Below are positions 32,072 to 42,437 of a stretch of DNA of 64,000 bases, one piece after another. Each line of letters opens with the position of its first letter. Positions within the stretch are counted from its first letter, which is position 1. The stretch covers positions 1 through 64,000 of the forward strand of contig CBFFRP010000012.1 of the NCBI GenBank assembly GCA_965644295.1, read 5' to 3'. This DNA comes from Paraphysomonas bandaiensis (lineage: Eukaryota; Chrysophyceae). The notes under the pieces were generated by a model, which was not told the origin of the DNA, did not search any database, and worked only from the letters and a program-made list of their open reading frames with translations. A program made the translations under genes and the position numbers.

Positions 32072-32581
32072 TCATTGCATTACCAGATCCCGCACTCGGG
32101 CTAACATAGGAGGGTGCTGGAGTTCGGACACCCCCTGGCTGGAAACAAAACCCAAACTTGTATCATCTTCGGTCTTGCTAAAGGATAGCAAATTGGCATA
32201 TTTTTGCAAAGAATCTTTATTATTGTCGGTTGTTCCAGCAAAACAGTGTAACCCTCGATCAAATGGAATGAATTCGGCAGCAACAACTTGTCGGCAGGGC
32301 CGCATTTCACTGCATGTTATGTCTCTATAATACTCTGCAACATGCAAAATTTGACCCATTTCTCTACACTTTTTCTTAATATATGTTCTCTTGTTTTCAC
32401 TGGATCTTTGACTTCCCAAAGTGACGCCCAGAGCTGCCGCAAGGAAACTGAATAAGTCCGCACAGTGGCAGAACCAGACACCCTTGTGGTTAACGTAGTG
32501 GAGTATGAAGCCACCCAATGAGAGGTAGGGCATATTAGACTGCCTAATATCGATACTTAAACAGTTCTTAGGTGTTGTCAT
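32072..32581 (-). CDS. Hypothetical protein, 169 residues
   Basis: Uninterrupted frame from ATG 32579-32581 to TAG 32072. Composition is protein-like and mixed ('GGFILHYVNHKGVWFCHCAD', 'KKCREMGQILHVAEYYRDI', 'EFIPFDRGLHCFAG'), in a region otherwise full of stops. No family is recognised. There is no signal peptide; one weakly hydrophobic stretch lies near residues 40-60. It could be one exon of a larger gene. It is the only support for a gene between 30420 and 33198. Confidence 0.45.
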   Translation of the reverse strand: MTTPKNCLSIDIRQSNMPYLSLGGFILHYVNHKGVWFCHCADLFSFLAAALGVTLGSQRSSENKRTYIKKKCREMGQILHVAEYYRDITCSEMRPCRQVVAAEFIPFDRGLHCFAGTTDNNKDSLQKYANLLSFSKTEDDTSLGFVSSQGVSELQHPPMLARVRDLVMQ

Positions 32582-33198
32582 CGCGCCTTATGGCGGCCAC
32601 TGGAACATATTTGTTATTTCATGACGTTCGCTTATTCACTGGGAATACTGACCTGATTACACACGGTAGATATTGTCAGTAAGGCACATAGTAGTAATAA
32701 GAGTCCTCTACAAGAATATATATATATATAAGTACTTTTACGCAGCCATACGCTCGATACGGTCGTTAAGAGGGACGTACATTAACGCTGAATCACGTAC
32801 ATAAACGCTGAATTCTGCACACCAGAATATCTCCACTTCAACCCCCTCCTACACACACTCCCATACAAAAAAACAGAATTCATTTTTCTGGACTTGTGTG
32901 GTAGGATTTTCAGGTACGAAATTGTACCGTATGCCTTTGTTGTCGGGTCCTTATACATACGTATACCATTTTCTGTATACGTGTACAATGTATGGAAAAC
33001 GGTTAGGGTTACTGAGTGGAAGTGCTGTCAATTAAAGTACATATGGACAGCTGATTTCGTATGTAGTGAGCTGCGACGAGTAGTATGCGATGCTGCCAAC
33101 GTTATTAGTGGAAAGTTCTCTTATTCTCTGACCCACACAATGCTACACGATTATTTTAGAGGGTATTAATGCTGTATCCATAACTGGATTTGTTTGCC
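32582..33198. promoter_or_regulatory. Shared upstream region of two divergent genes
   Basis: The hypothetical gene reads leftward from 32581 and the IQ gene rightward from 33199, so this 617-base spacer must hold both promoters. It contains a (TA)n tract (32717-32732) and an inexact pair of 'TACATTAACGCTGAAT' and 'TACATAAACGCTGAAT' (32778 and 32799). Confidence 0.4.
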
Positions 33199-35482
33199 AT
33201 GAAATGCGCATACTCACAGTGCACGAGACCCTTACAAGAGCTTCTAGATAAATACTGTTGTCAGTGTTGCTGTAAATGTTGGGGCAGACTTTTCGGTGAG
33301 AAGAAAATTTCCCCTGAGGAGAGGAGAGAGGAAGAAACAACAAAGAAGGCGACGAAGCCGGTAAAGCAAGTTTCAGATTCGGTATATGTGAAACAATTTG
33401 TTCGTGAATGGGAGAGAGATAAGTTTTGGCCGAACCTTTGGGGAAATCTTACTAATGAAAAGGTCAAATATAGAGCGGCAACCCAAGTGCAGCGTATGAT
33501 TCGTGGGCACTTGGATAGAAAAGTATATGACAAACTGCTCACGGCAGCGCTTGCGGAAATGAATTCATTTTGGAATGATAAGCGTGCAAATAAGTTACTT
33601 GCCAAAGAGTTGAAACGAATTGAAAGAGAAACAAGAGCGAATGTATGTGCAATGCATAAGTATGAGTAACAATGATATCTGTGAGCAGTTTGCAATGAAT
33701 CTCGCACGCAACACCCTGTCGCAATGTGTTTCTCGTAAAGCTCGGCGTGACGCTGCTATGACGATACAGAGGTATCCATATTTCTCCAACAGACGCTATA
33801 ATATTATAATATTTATATGAGAAAAGCTTCTGATATCCTTCTAGTTAAATATTGTATTTTTAATGGTTTCACAGGGCATGGAGAGGAATGGTCGGCAGAA
33901 GCATTGCAAGCTACTTCATGATGCTCGCCTCCCAGCTTCGCCCCAAGAAACAACGCCCTCCTCCAAGTCGATTTAGATCTGACGTCTTACGACGCATATG
34001 GGCTAGAAAATCTTTCGAGCCGGAAGGCGGTTGGCCTGGGAAAATGGACTTTGTGGATTTCGATATGTGGGAGCATGATTATGTCCCTCCAAAAGGCAAT
34101 ACATATGGCTTAAAGACTCATAAGGTGAGTCGTGCGCGCGTAATATGGTCTAACAAGCTGAAAAGGGTATGTTCTATGTGCAGATACGCGGTGCACCGCA
34201 GACGAAAAGGGAAAAGGATTTGTTGTTGAGGGATAAGAATGCATGGGTAGGATTCCCTGTCGACATTATGACTGCAGAAGAGGCCAAGAAGCCCATCCCA
34301 GACAGAATTTTAGAGTTTCGGCATACTTCTCCTTATAGAGTCCCTGTAATTGCTCATGATGACACACTGCACGCCCCGAAGCGTCTGACTGGGCTACAGA
34401 CTTTGTACGCCCTTGGATGGAAGAATCCGCTGCAAGAAGAGAAGAAAAGAAACGAGAAGACATCGAATTTTTCTACTGGAGTATTTAAAGCTAGTCGAAC
34501 GACGTCACCCATTAAAAAAGGAAAATCCAATGACCCGATTTTGGACAACGAGTCAGTTTCAATCCAACCGCGTGCAATAGCGCAGGCACGTGTCAGATCC
34601 GCCGAATTGGCATCCTCTGTTCCCTTGCCGATTACATTGAATGGATCTCTTGCTAGATCCCAAGGAGAATATATTGGTGTGTCACAAGTTGTTGACTCTC
34701 CTACGAAGTCAAACTCTCTGGAAAGTAAAACGTTTCAGGGGCCTGGAAGAGAAGTTGTGTCACCACAACGTGGTGCAGTGAAACCTGTTGTGGGACAACC
34801 AATTGCAATAGGACCACTTACTGAAGAGCTAGCATCTGGAAAGCGATCCATTCAAGCACTAGCCAGAGCAGAGGAGAAGAAATTGCTTCATTTGACTCAA
34901 GATAACCCCACTTATTTACCTGTACATCACCAGGGAATTGCTAGTGGCAACCGATATTTTCGTGATGTATCTACGAATAGTCCGAGACCAGTGGGTGACC
35001 AATTGAAGTCTGCGTCTTCGGCGTGGCAAAAACTTCGTAGCGATGTGTCAACGATTACATATGGCACGAAAACGCGCAGTGATATTAGTAGTCGGCATCC
35101 GATGGGGGAGTTCGGAGTGCATATGCCTCGCGAAGACAGATTAGAGAAACGTACACGACCTTGGCCAGTCAAGCCCAGGAGATACTTCAAACTACAGTAT
35201 TCGTGGTTACCGGAGCACATGGTTCAAGAAGCTGCAGCGGAGATATATACAGACGATGCAGAACTAATTAGACAAAAACAAGTGGAGGAAGAAGCGGCAC
35301 TGCACGCCAAGAAAAAGAAGCTTCCATTCTTGGTGCAGCTTCAAGCATATAATACCGATGATGTATCTACGATATCTACTCTGACTGGATTGCGAGAGTT
35401 TGAACGCAAGACGGCCCTTAGCATACGCGACGAGAGGCTTAGAGCCGAACCTCTCAATCATCCTTATCCCTGGGTGACGTAG
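33199..35482 (+). CDS. IQ-motif protein, four exons
   Basis: Exons 33199-33642, 33689-33771, 33875-34124 and 34184-35482 join in frame (introns 46, 103 and 59 nt; GT-AG), giving 691 residues. Near the N-terminus a Cys cluster ('KYCCQCCCKCWG', about residues 18-30) could be palmitoylated or bind metal. IQ motif 1: 'VQRMIRGHLDRKVY' (about 98-111). IQ motif 2 is made only by splicing exons 2 and 3: 'TIQR' joins 'AWRGMVGR'. IQ motifs bind calmodulin, and a calmodulin-like gene lies at 60598. Helical charged segments lie between them. The long last exon is Ser/Lys/Pro-rich with conserved-looking blocks 'WVGFPVDIMTAEEAKKPIP' and 'HPMGEFGVHMP'. Family unknown; flagellar IQ proteins of protists look similar. 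Confidence 0.75.
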
Positions 35483-35550
35483 TGTGTCATTTTGTTCCGC
35501 GTTTAACATTAATTCGTTCTTTTTTATTGTGTCAGTGTGTGCAAGTATTC

Positions 35551-35689
35551 ATAATAATTTCATATGTTTCACTCAAAAGTCGACTACGTTTAAACGGAAT
35601 GAAAAAGAAGTAGACTTTCTTCGTGATATGAGAAAGCCAATATAAGTACAGTGCAAAGTTATATACCATGTTCACAGTTAATTATCATA
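35551..35689. repeat. 139-bp direct repeat, left copy
   Basis: Starts ATAATAATTTCATATG and ends TTAATTATCATA. It matches 36796-36934 without a difference that I could see. It sits just downstream of the IQ gene stop and directly abuts the family A terminus at 35690. Confidence 0.9.
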
Positions 35690-36795
35690 TTGAAAATCTG
35701 ATTATTAAGAAGCGCAAGCTTGTGCGTTGCCGCGACCAACCTAACAACTCGCGCGACACTATGCATAACATGACTCTCATCTAGTTACTATTGCATGCAC
35801 CGACAAGTGCTCAACTATACAACACGATTTAGTTAGCTACATGGGCATACGACGAGTTGCGTGTTTAAGCCGGATCATACGCTCCTGCCCAATCTACTTG
35901 TCCTAACACAAACAACTTGCGGTCGGTGTCTTCGGCATATGTCTCCTGTATATGCGGCAGATCTTTAGGGCCCTCTTCAAGGTGGTGTTCACAGCAGCAG
36001 GTAGTCTGGAAGGGAGAATAAAGTAGCTCTATAGCGCCGGGTCCTCCCACGGTCACGAAGCGGTCTCACTGGTGCAATTTTGCACACTGACGCATGAAAC
36101 AGACATCTACCAAAATCTGTTACAAATTCAAGCTGACTCCAATGTCTTCTCTCCATTGTGTGCACTCATCCAGCACATGCATCCACCTTGCACTCTTCTC
36201 CCGAGTGACTTACACTAGTAGGAAACCGTGCACCTTCCCCGCTCGGATGAAAACCTACTAAGCAAGAATAACATAAAAGCACCACATATGTACCTGACAC
36301 TGCTTGGAGAACAGTGCCAGAGCCTTGATATAATCTCAATGACCTGGGTCAGGAGAAACCAAGACTAGGCAGTAGACGTGTGAGAAGACATGACAGGTCT
36401 AATCACATCATTGCCATTGCCATGCATCCATGAGGACAGTTTGACGCATTACCTCGGTCATTGGCCGGCCACACAGATACCGAATAATGTGAACTCATAC
36501 TCAGCATCAATCACTCAAAGCAAACGCAGGGAGCAAGCAGAATGTTGATATACCTGACATCTGCTGACTTCAGGTGTTTTGAGTTCTTAAGGTGAACATC
36601 CCGGATGCTTAACTTCAGCAGGCAGCCCAATACCCCGGTTACCCTTCTGGTGGGCCCTGTCCCGGATGCCCTTGAGGTGGGCCCATTCCCGGATGCCTGT
36701 TTATTCGTCAGGGCCCAAAGACGTCTACACAAGTGACACTTATTAGTGTCCCTTGTACCACACAAGCATTTGGCTATGAGTGGGCAGAACAATAT
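35690..36795 (-). repeat. Family A repeat copy A5, truncated at the 5' end
   Basis: Begins with the conserved terminus TTGAAAATCTGATTATT and runs parallel to copy A2 with small indels, including the site where A2 carries the Gypsy-like element, which is empty here ('AAGGTGGTGTTCACAGCAGC'). It stops after 'GGGCAGAACAATAT', so the last roughly 110 bp of A2 (including the CCGGAGA hairpin and the GAGGG end) are missing. The insertion lies exactly between the two copies of a 139-bp direct repeat. Confidence 0.85.
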
Positions 36796-36934
36796 ATAAT
36801 AATTTCATATGTTTCACTCAAAAGTCGACTACGTTTAAACGGAATGAAAAAGAAGTAGACTTTCTTCGTGATATGAGAAAGCCAATATAAGTACAGTGCA
36901 AAGTTATATACCATGTTCACAGTTAATTATCATA
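36796..36934. repeat. 139-bp direct repeat, right copy
   Basis: Second copy of 35551-35689, followed by unrelated sequence from 36935. See the left copy. Confidence 0.9.
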
Positions 36935-37249
36935 CTGTGTATAGAAAACTACCTTGGTTTCATTTAAAATTGCTTATATATATGTAAACAATTTAAACAA
37001 GTACCTACCGTGAATTTCTGTTCATTTTGCGTTTTACTGATGATGCAATTTGACCATTATTACATACTTATACTTGGTGCATTTATATGCTATATGATTA
37101 GTAAAGTTATTCTCTTTGCACTGTTGAGTCCATTGTATGATACTATATATATTGTGCAATTGAAGTAAGCTAATAGGTGATCCCAACTCCTAGTTGTGAA
37201 GGGTAAATATGATGGTTACAAAAGAATTAAATTCTGTTGCTGGTGTATG
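36935..37249. other. Intergenic spacer
   Basis: AT-rich; nothing recognised. A phrase here ('TATATATTGTGCAATTGAAG', 37146) recurs near 57381, so it may belong to another low-copy repeat. Confidence 0.4.
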
Positions 37250-37960
37250 TCTACCTTTTCGTGGTGTTCTGGGGGATAAGATAAGTACCGGGAAACTATA
37301 TATATATAAGATAAGCAGAAAACGTTCTACCTACTCATAGCCAAATGCTTCTTGTGTGGTACAAGGGACACAAAGAAGTGTCGTAGTGAATAGAGGCGTT
37401 TAAGAGCCAGTGCTTAACTCGTCTGATAATCTTACTATTTAACGCTACGAAAGCTGCTTGTGTGTCACCGCATGCACCAAGGTGCAACCACTTTCGCTCT
37501 ATCACTCAAAGCAAAAGCCGTGAGTAATCAGAGTGTTGGTACACCTGACAACTTCTGGCTTCAGGAGATTTGAGTCCTTAAGGTGAACAGCCCTTGACTT
37601 GTGTAGACGTCTTTGGGCCTTGACAAAATAGTCTCAGGCATCTGGAAAATTTCCACCTCAAAGGCATTCGGGGTATTGGACTGTCTGCTGAGAAGTCAAG
37701 CATCCCGGCTGTTCACCTTAAGAACTCAAAATCTTGAAGCCAGCAGATGTCAGGTATACCAACACTCTGATTCCTCACGGCTTTTGCTTTGAGTGATAGA
37801 GCGAAAGTGGTTGCATCTTTGTGCTTGCAGTAACGCACAAGCAGTTTTAGTAGCGTTAAATAGTAAGATTATCAGACGAGTTAAGCACTATAGTTAGTTA
37901 TGCTAAATTAGTAATTAGTTCTGACTCTTAAACGCCTATTGCTAATTTGTAGAAATGCGA
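37250..37960. repeat. Family A composite A6 with long inverted repeat
   Basis: Begins with a degraded 5' part ('CCTTTTCGTGGTGTTCTGGG') and then holds two inverted family A segments. Arms 37410-37592 and 37707-37888 are inverted copies of each other (about 180 bp, few mismatches) around a 114-bp spacer. Each arm includes the 'TAGTAAGATTATCAGACGAG' and 'CTTTGAGTGATAGAGCGAAAG' words. The right arm continues into the normal 3' module ('AAACGCCTATTGCTAAT'). Confidence 0.8.
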
Positions 37961-38001
37961 TGCCTACAATAATTTTACTTCTAGTATCTAGTATATATGA
38001 A

Positions 38002-38270
38002 GGGGAAATATTATTCAGCCTAGTCAAATTGGTTGACAAACCTAGTCATACCAAAATTGGTGGAATAATCTAGTCAAAGTAATTAATGACTCAACCTAGT
38101 CAATTTTGATATTCAACCTTGTCGTTCTTATATCTATTGATTACACACTGTGACTGTCTAAGATACCATCTCACACCACACAATATATTAGTGGCTTACA
38201 GAGCATTAAAACAAACATTCAAACATAACAATAAGCTCATACTTACATATCTACTGAACTATATGATGAA
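38002..38270. repeat. Family B repeat copy B2
   Basis: Starts with a G-rich edge and 'ATATTATTCAGCCTAGTCAA', then 'ATTGGTTGACAAACCTAGTC' and 'ACCAAAATTGGTGGAATAAT'. It continues with 'GATTACACACTGTGACTGTC' and 'CAAACATAACAATAAG', words also present in the copy at 59590, so the repeat is at least 250 bp long. Confidence 0.6.
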
Positions 38271-38437
38271 AGATACTTCGCCTATTAACATAATTCCATT
38301 GTGCCAGCAGAACTTAGTCCTTTGCAATGTAGTAAATATATTTTGCGTAAAACAGCAATGGTGAGAACGCACTTCAAATGTCAACTTTTCCACTAACACG
38401 TTAATATATCACTGAATAAAAGTGGAATAAAAAATTC

Positions 38438-39428
38438 CTAATCATAAATAGATATGCGAACTCTAGGAAGGGATTTCTGCAATTCAGATCTGCCTGCACT
38501 TGTGGTTCTGAAGCAATAATGTAGATCCAAAAGTAATAACGCCGAACATTTCATGAGAGCTCTCAATCCAGCATCAGTGATGAGGTGACAGCTATACATG
38601 TTCAAGTACGAGATGTTGATACAGCCCCGAGACAGTGCAATAATACCAGCATCTGTAATCGCGTCACATGAACGAATATTTAGAGAAGCAAGTGACTTGC
38701 ATTCATATGATAATCGGACTAATGCATAATCCGTGATCTTATAGCAATGACATAAGTTCAAGTAATTGGCATTCGGACACCCTCTGGCAATCGCAGCAGT
38801 CGATACATAAATTGGTGAGTTGAGGACAGTTTTCACCTATACATTTCAGGCTAGCAGATGTAATGTGACACTTGCTTAAATTGATAGATCTCAGTGAGGT
38901 ATTTCGAGATATCAAAGCAGTAAGTCCGCTGTCGGAAATTCCAATACAGTTCGAAATGCCCAGTGTGTGCAGTTCATTGCATCCTCGCGAGAGTTGAATC
39001 AATCCATAAGATGAAATATTCGGACAGCTACTTAAGTTTAAACTAATCAACAGCTTGGAATATTGAGCAAATGTCGATAGTGAAATATCAGATATTTGCT
39101 CACATTTACGCAAGTCCAAATCTTGCAAATTGCAACATCCTTTACACAACTGTAAAACTCCTGTATCTGTGATATCATAACATCCACTCATATCAACCTT
39201 TCGTAGATGCGGATTCCTTTGAGCGACAATTTCAAGAGCACTATCGGGCAGGTAACTGCATGATGACAAAGTCAACGAGAAAGTAGATTCCGAACTACTT
39301 TTGCTAAGCAATGAGAAGAAATTTCTGCTTGCAAGACTGCTCGTATATATAGCACGTGACTTGCGTATATTAGCATCCCCATCAGTATTTCGTAGAGATT
39401 TATCTTGGGAAATATCCGTAGCTGTCAT
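38438..39428 (-). CDS. Leucine-rich repeat protein (AMN1/F-box-type LRR), broken or with a 55-nt intron
   Basis: Cys-containing LRRs ('LDLRKCEQISDISLS', 'LNLSSCPNISSYGL', 'LNMYSCHLITDAGLRAL') in about ten units, like the LRR part of SCF ubiquitin-ligase F-box proteins and AMN1. No F-box is seen; the first ATG is 39426-39428, though the frame stays open to 39479. Near 38780-38840 the reading frame changes. Either a small deletion broke the gene ('CPQLTNL' in one frame, 'STAAIARGCPNANYL' in the next), or a 55-nt intron (38782-38836, GTGAAA...CCAGAG) is spliced out, which restores the frame and gives 311 residues. Splicing leaves one LRR two residues short. Both are possible; the intron is within the size range of this genome. 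Confidence 0.65.
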
Positions 39429-39901
39429 ACAATAATTAGAATGGATGCAAAGAGTGCGTTGCGCAGTGATCGTTTTCAACCAACAGTAATCACTATCCTC
39501 ACTTCAGGTGAAAAATTACAAAGCTGATACATTGTACGGTAGAAATGTGAAGATTTATCCGCGCCGTTACTTTAACAATATCGTGATTGATTCTACTATT
39601 CATCATATCTCATCACTGGACACTCATATCCAGATATCTGCCAGTAAGAATTCCTAGCTACGCACGAGTTGAGCTAACGACAAGCTCAACCTTGTTTTAT
39701 ACGTTAAACTACGCTGAAATACTGATAACTTCGGTACGGTCAGTCCGGATATTGCAGTATGTTTGGATGGGATGTCAGCATCATGTCATGCTCTGATGCA
39801 GGAATTCCTACTATGGTGTGCGAGTAGTTGTGTGCAGGTAGAGATTACCAGCACAGTGTGACATACTGTTTATCACTACACTTAGCTCCATATATACAAC
39901 C
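39429..39901. promoter_or_regulatory. Shared upstream region of LRR and protease genes
   Basis: Divergent genes flank this 473-base spacer, so both promoters should lie here. An upstream exon of the LRR gene could also be hidden, as the frame is open to 39479. No specific motif is recognised. Confidence 0.35.
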
Positions 39902-41394
39902 ATGTTCAAAGTTGTTACCGCCGGACTAACTGCTGCTCTTGTGGCCTCCTCTGGAAACCTTGAGGGACGGTCTAAGTCCCATCGCTTCTCCAGACACCAT
40001 GAGCTGGACAGATACACATTCGAGGACTACTTGAGGGAGTCGGGGAAGATGTATTCGTCAGATGAGTTCGAGCGCAGGAAAGAGATATTTGAGAGTAATC
40101 TCAAAGTAATCCAATCTCATAATGCGGGTGAGTCGTCCTGGAAGATGGGTGTGAACCAATTCACTGACATGACTCGGGATGAGCTCCGATATACTCGAGG
40201 AGCTGATAAGGTTGCCCTAGCATCATCGAAGAAGGTTCAAACTTCACAGTTTCATGATGTGGATATCTCTTCTTTGCCGAAATCTGTGGACTGGAGAGAT
40301 GCTGGTGTTGTGACTGCTGTCAAAGATCAGGTACTTTTCCTCGTTGTGTGCATGTTACTTGTTTGTACGGCTATGTCGTTATGTATATGTAATGTTAGCA
40401 TTAAGTTTCTACAATTTGACGTATAAGTACTATCAAAGTGAACAACATGCTGCTTTTTGTGAGTACTGAATGTCAGGGTCACTGCGGTTCGTGCTGGGCG
40501 CATGCTGCAGCTGAGACTATCGAGTCATTCGTAGCGATTAATACTGGTCTATTGTACGAAGTCAGTCTTCAAGAGCTTGTTTCTTGTATGCCTAACTCCG
40601 ATTCCTGCGGAGGTATAGGTGGGTGCGAAGGAGCAACGGCGGAGCTTGCGTTTGACTATTTGGCGCAATACGGTCTCCCAGAGGTGTTTGTATGGGGATA
40701 CTTGACTGAAACGTACTGGTTTAGCTCCACCAATTCTAACGGAGCATGTATTCGGGACGAAATGTATGGAGGGTCATCGGCAGTGCCACGCGCTGTTACC
40801 GGTACGGGTTACAGCCTCTTACCTCGCAACAGCTACAAAGACACTATGGCTGCGGTGGCCACTCTCGGTCCCCTGGCTGTAAATGTTGACGCTTCTGACT
40901 GGCACCTGTACGAGTCTGGAGTCTTCTCGGGATGCCCGCAGACGGATGTTGATATTAACCATGTTGTTCAACTGGTCGGATACGGGACTGATGATGTGTC
41001 GGGTGAAGATTACTGGTGAGCCATACTTCTTTGATATGCGTACATATATCCATACATCTCAAATATTTCTGTCTATTGATATGCATTTTAGTGTTAAATG
41101 GATTTATACTTTAAATGAACATGTGCCCTTGTAAATACCATTGACATATGATGATTCGTAGCATTAGATGTATATTAAGTTGTTTTCTTTTATAGGTTAG
41201 TGCGGAACTCCTGGTCTCCTGCCTATGGTGAGGAAGGTTATATTCGTATCGCCCGCAGCGAGGGATATTGTGGTATGGACTATCACAACGGAGATGGAGT
41301 GGGGTGCTCATATGACCCCACCAACGTCACTGTGTGTGGTATGTGTGGAATTCTGTACGATGTGTCCTACCCGACAGGAGCTACTGTTGTGTAA
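39902..41394 (+). CDS. Papain-family cysteine protease (cathepsin L-like), three exons
   Basis: Exons 39902-40330, 40477-41015 and 41196-41394 (introns 146 and 180 nt) give 388 residues. The N-terminus is hydrophobic ('VVTAGLTAALVASSG'), a probable signal peptide. The I29 inhibitory propeptide follows ('FEDYLRESGKMYSSDEFERR', 'WKMGVNQFTDMTRDEL', about residues 40-95). Mature start 'LPKSVDWRDAGVVTAVKDQ'. The catalytic Cys lies in 'GHCGSCWAHAA' just after intron 1 (Ala-His-Ala instead of the commoner Ala-Phe), the His in 'INHVVQLVGYG', the Asn in 'VRNSWSPAYGEEGYIRIA'. The Gln of the oxyanion hole is the last codon of exon 1. A Gly/Cys insertion ('CGGIGGCEGATAELAFDY') is typical of stramenopile homologues. 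Likely a lysosomal or secreted protease. Confidence 0.92.
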
Positions 41395-41655
41395 TGAATC
41401 AGTGTGTGCGCCTTGTTAGGGTAATAGTTTTGTGATACTGTTTCCTTGATCAAATGGTAGTTATAAATGTCTACAGAAATTGCTGGTTGCCATTTAGCTA
41501 TGTATGATTACAGCTGTAAGCTGCATCGCATAATTACAACTGCAAATGTAGTAATATGAATGAAGAATTATTGAACAATGAATAAAACTTCAGAACATTG
41601 AAACATAACAAACACACGTGTGTGAGCACTCATGCGATTATAACGCTAATTAGTA
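41395..41655. terminator. 3' flank of protease gene
   Basis: An AATAAA-type signal occurs at about 41580 ('AATGAATAAAACTTC'), a plausible polyadenylation signal for the protease transcript. Nothing else is recognised. Confidence 0.35.
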
Positions 41656-42437
41656 GTAAATGGCTGGGCCTGGTAACCGTTAATGGTAGTGGCATTAATG
41701 GTAATTCCATCTTAATTGCCGGGACATTTTTCATTAATGCCATTTTAATTGCCGGGAACCGGACTACCATTAATGACCTGTACTGCTATTTATAGAGCTG
41801 AGTGCTTTTAAGATAATATAGAATATAGTAAATTCCTCTACACTCCGAAGAAACTCTAAACAATTTAGACAACAATGTTCATGCAACTCTACAGGCACTC
41901 TGTGGCAACCTTGTTCATTATCCTCTCAATGCATTCTAGAGTTAGAAAATAGTTTCCTGAGCAAGCAATATCTATAGCGACGTACTCATATACCCAAAAC
42001 TCTAAAATAATTATTGAAAATGTGCATATTTCACCTAGACAACATTCATAAAAATTCTATTTTCCCCAAAAGTTGAAAGAAGTACAGTTGAAAGAACCCT
42101 AACCATGAAGCCCTGAAAGAAGATCCTGATGTGCCAGTAGAGAGCGAGAAGTAGTTAAAATTTGTAGTTTGCTATTTAACTAAAAATTAGTAATTAAGGG
42201 AACACAACACTATCTATTATATGAGTGGTGCTATCTACATTAAGTCTAGCATTCTTCTAGCCACTAATTGATGCAAGGTCTCAACGCCTATTGCTAAATA
42301 ATCAGACATTCACTACTCTACATTAAGTTAGTAGCTATTAATGGCCATTAATGGTAATGCCATCATAATTGCCGAGGCATTTTTCATTAATGCCATTTTA
42401 ATTGCCGGGAACTGGACTACCAGGCCCTGGTAAATGG
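41656..42437. mobile_element. Non-autonomous hAT element (MITE) with 8-bp duplication
   Basis: Element 41664-42429 begins CTGGGCCTGGTA and ends TACCAGGCCCTG, an 11/12 inverted repeat. It is flanked by a perfect 8-bp direct repeat GTAAATGG (41656-41663 and 42430-42437), the hAT signature. Inside, a segment of about 85 bp ('CATTTTTCATTAATGCCATT', 'TTTAATTGCCGGGAAC') occurs twice, at 41680-41775 and 42337-42420. Between them lie family A debris (42240-42310, 'CAACGCCTATTGCTAAATAA') and unrelated DNA. No transposase frame is present. Confidence 0.8.

Noticed and set aside
36511-36792. Minus-strand frames of 85-93 codons shared by family A copies (also 22856-23113)
   Set aside because: They cover the 28-bp periodic region, which is open by composition; small indels between copies shift the frame, so no protein is being preserved.
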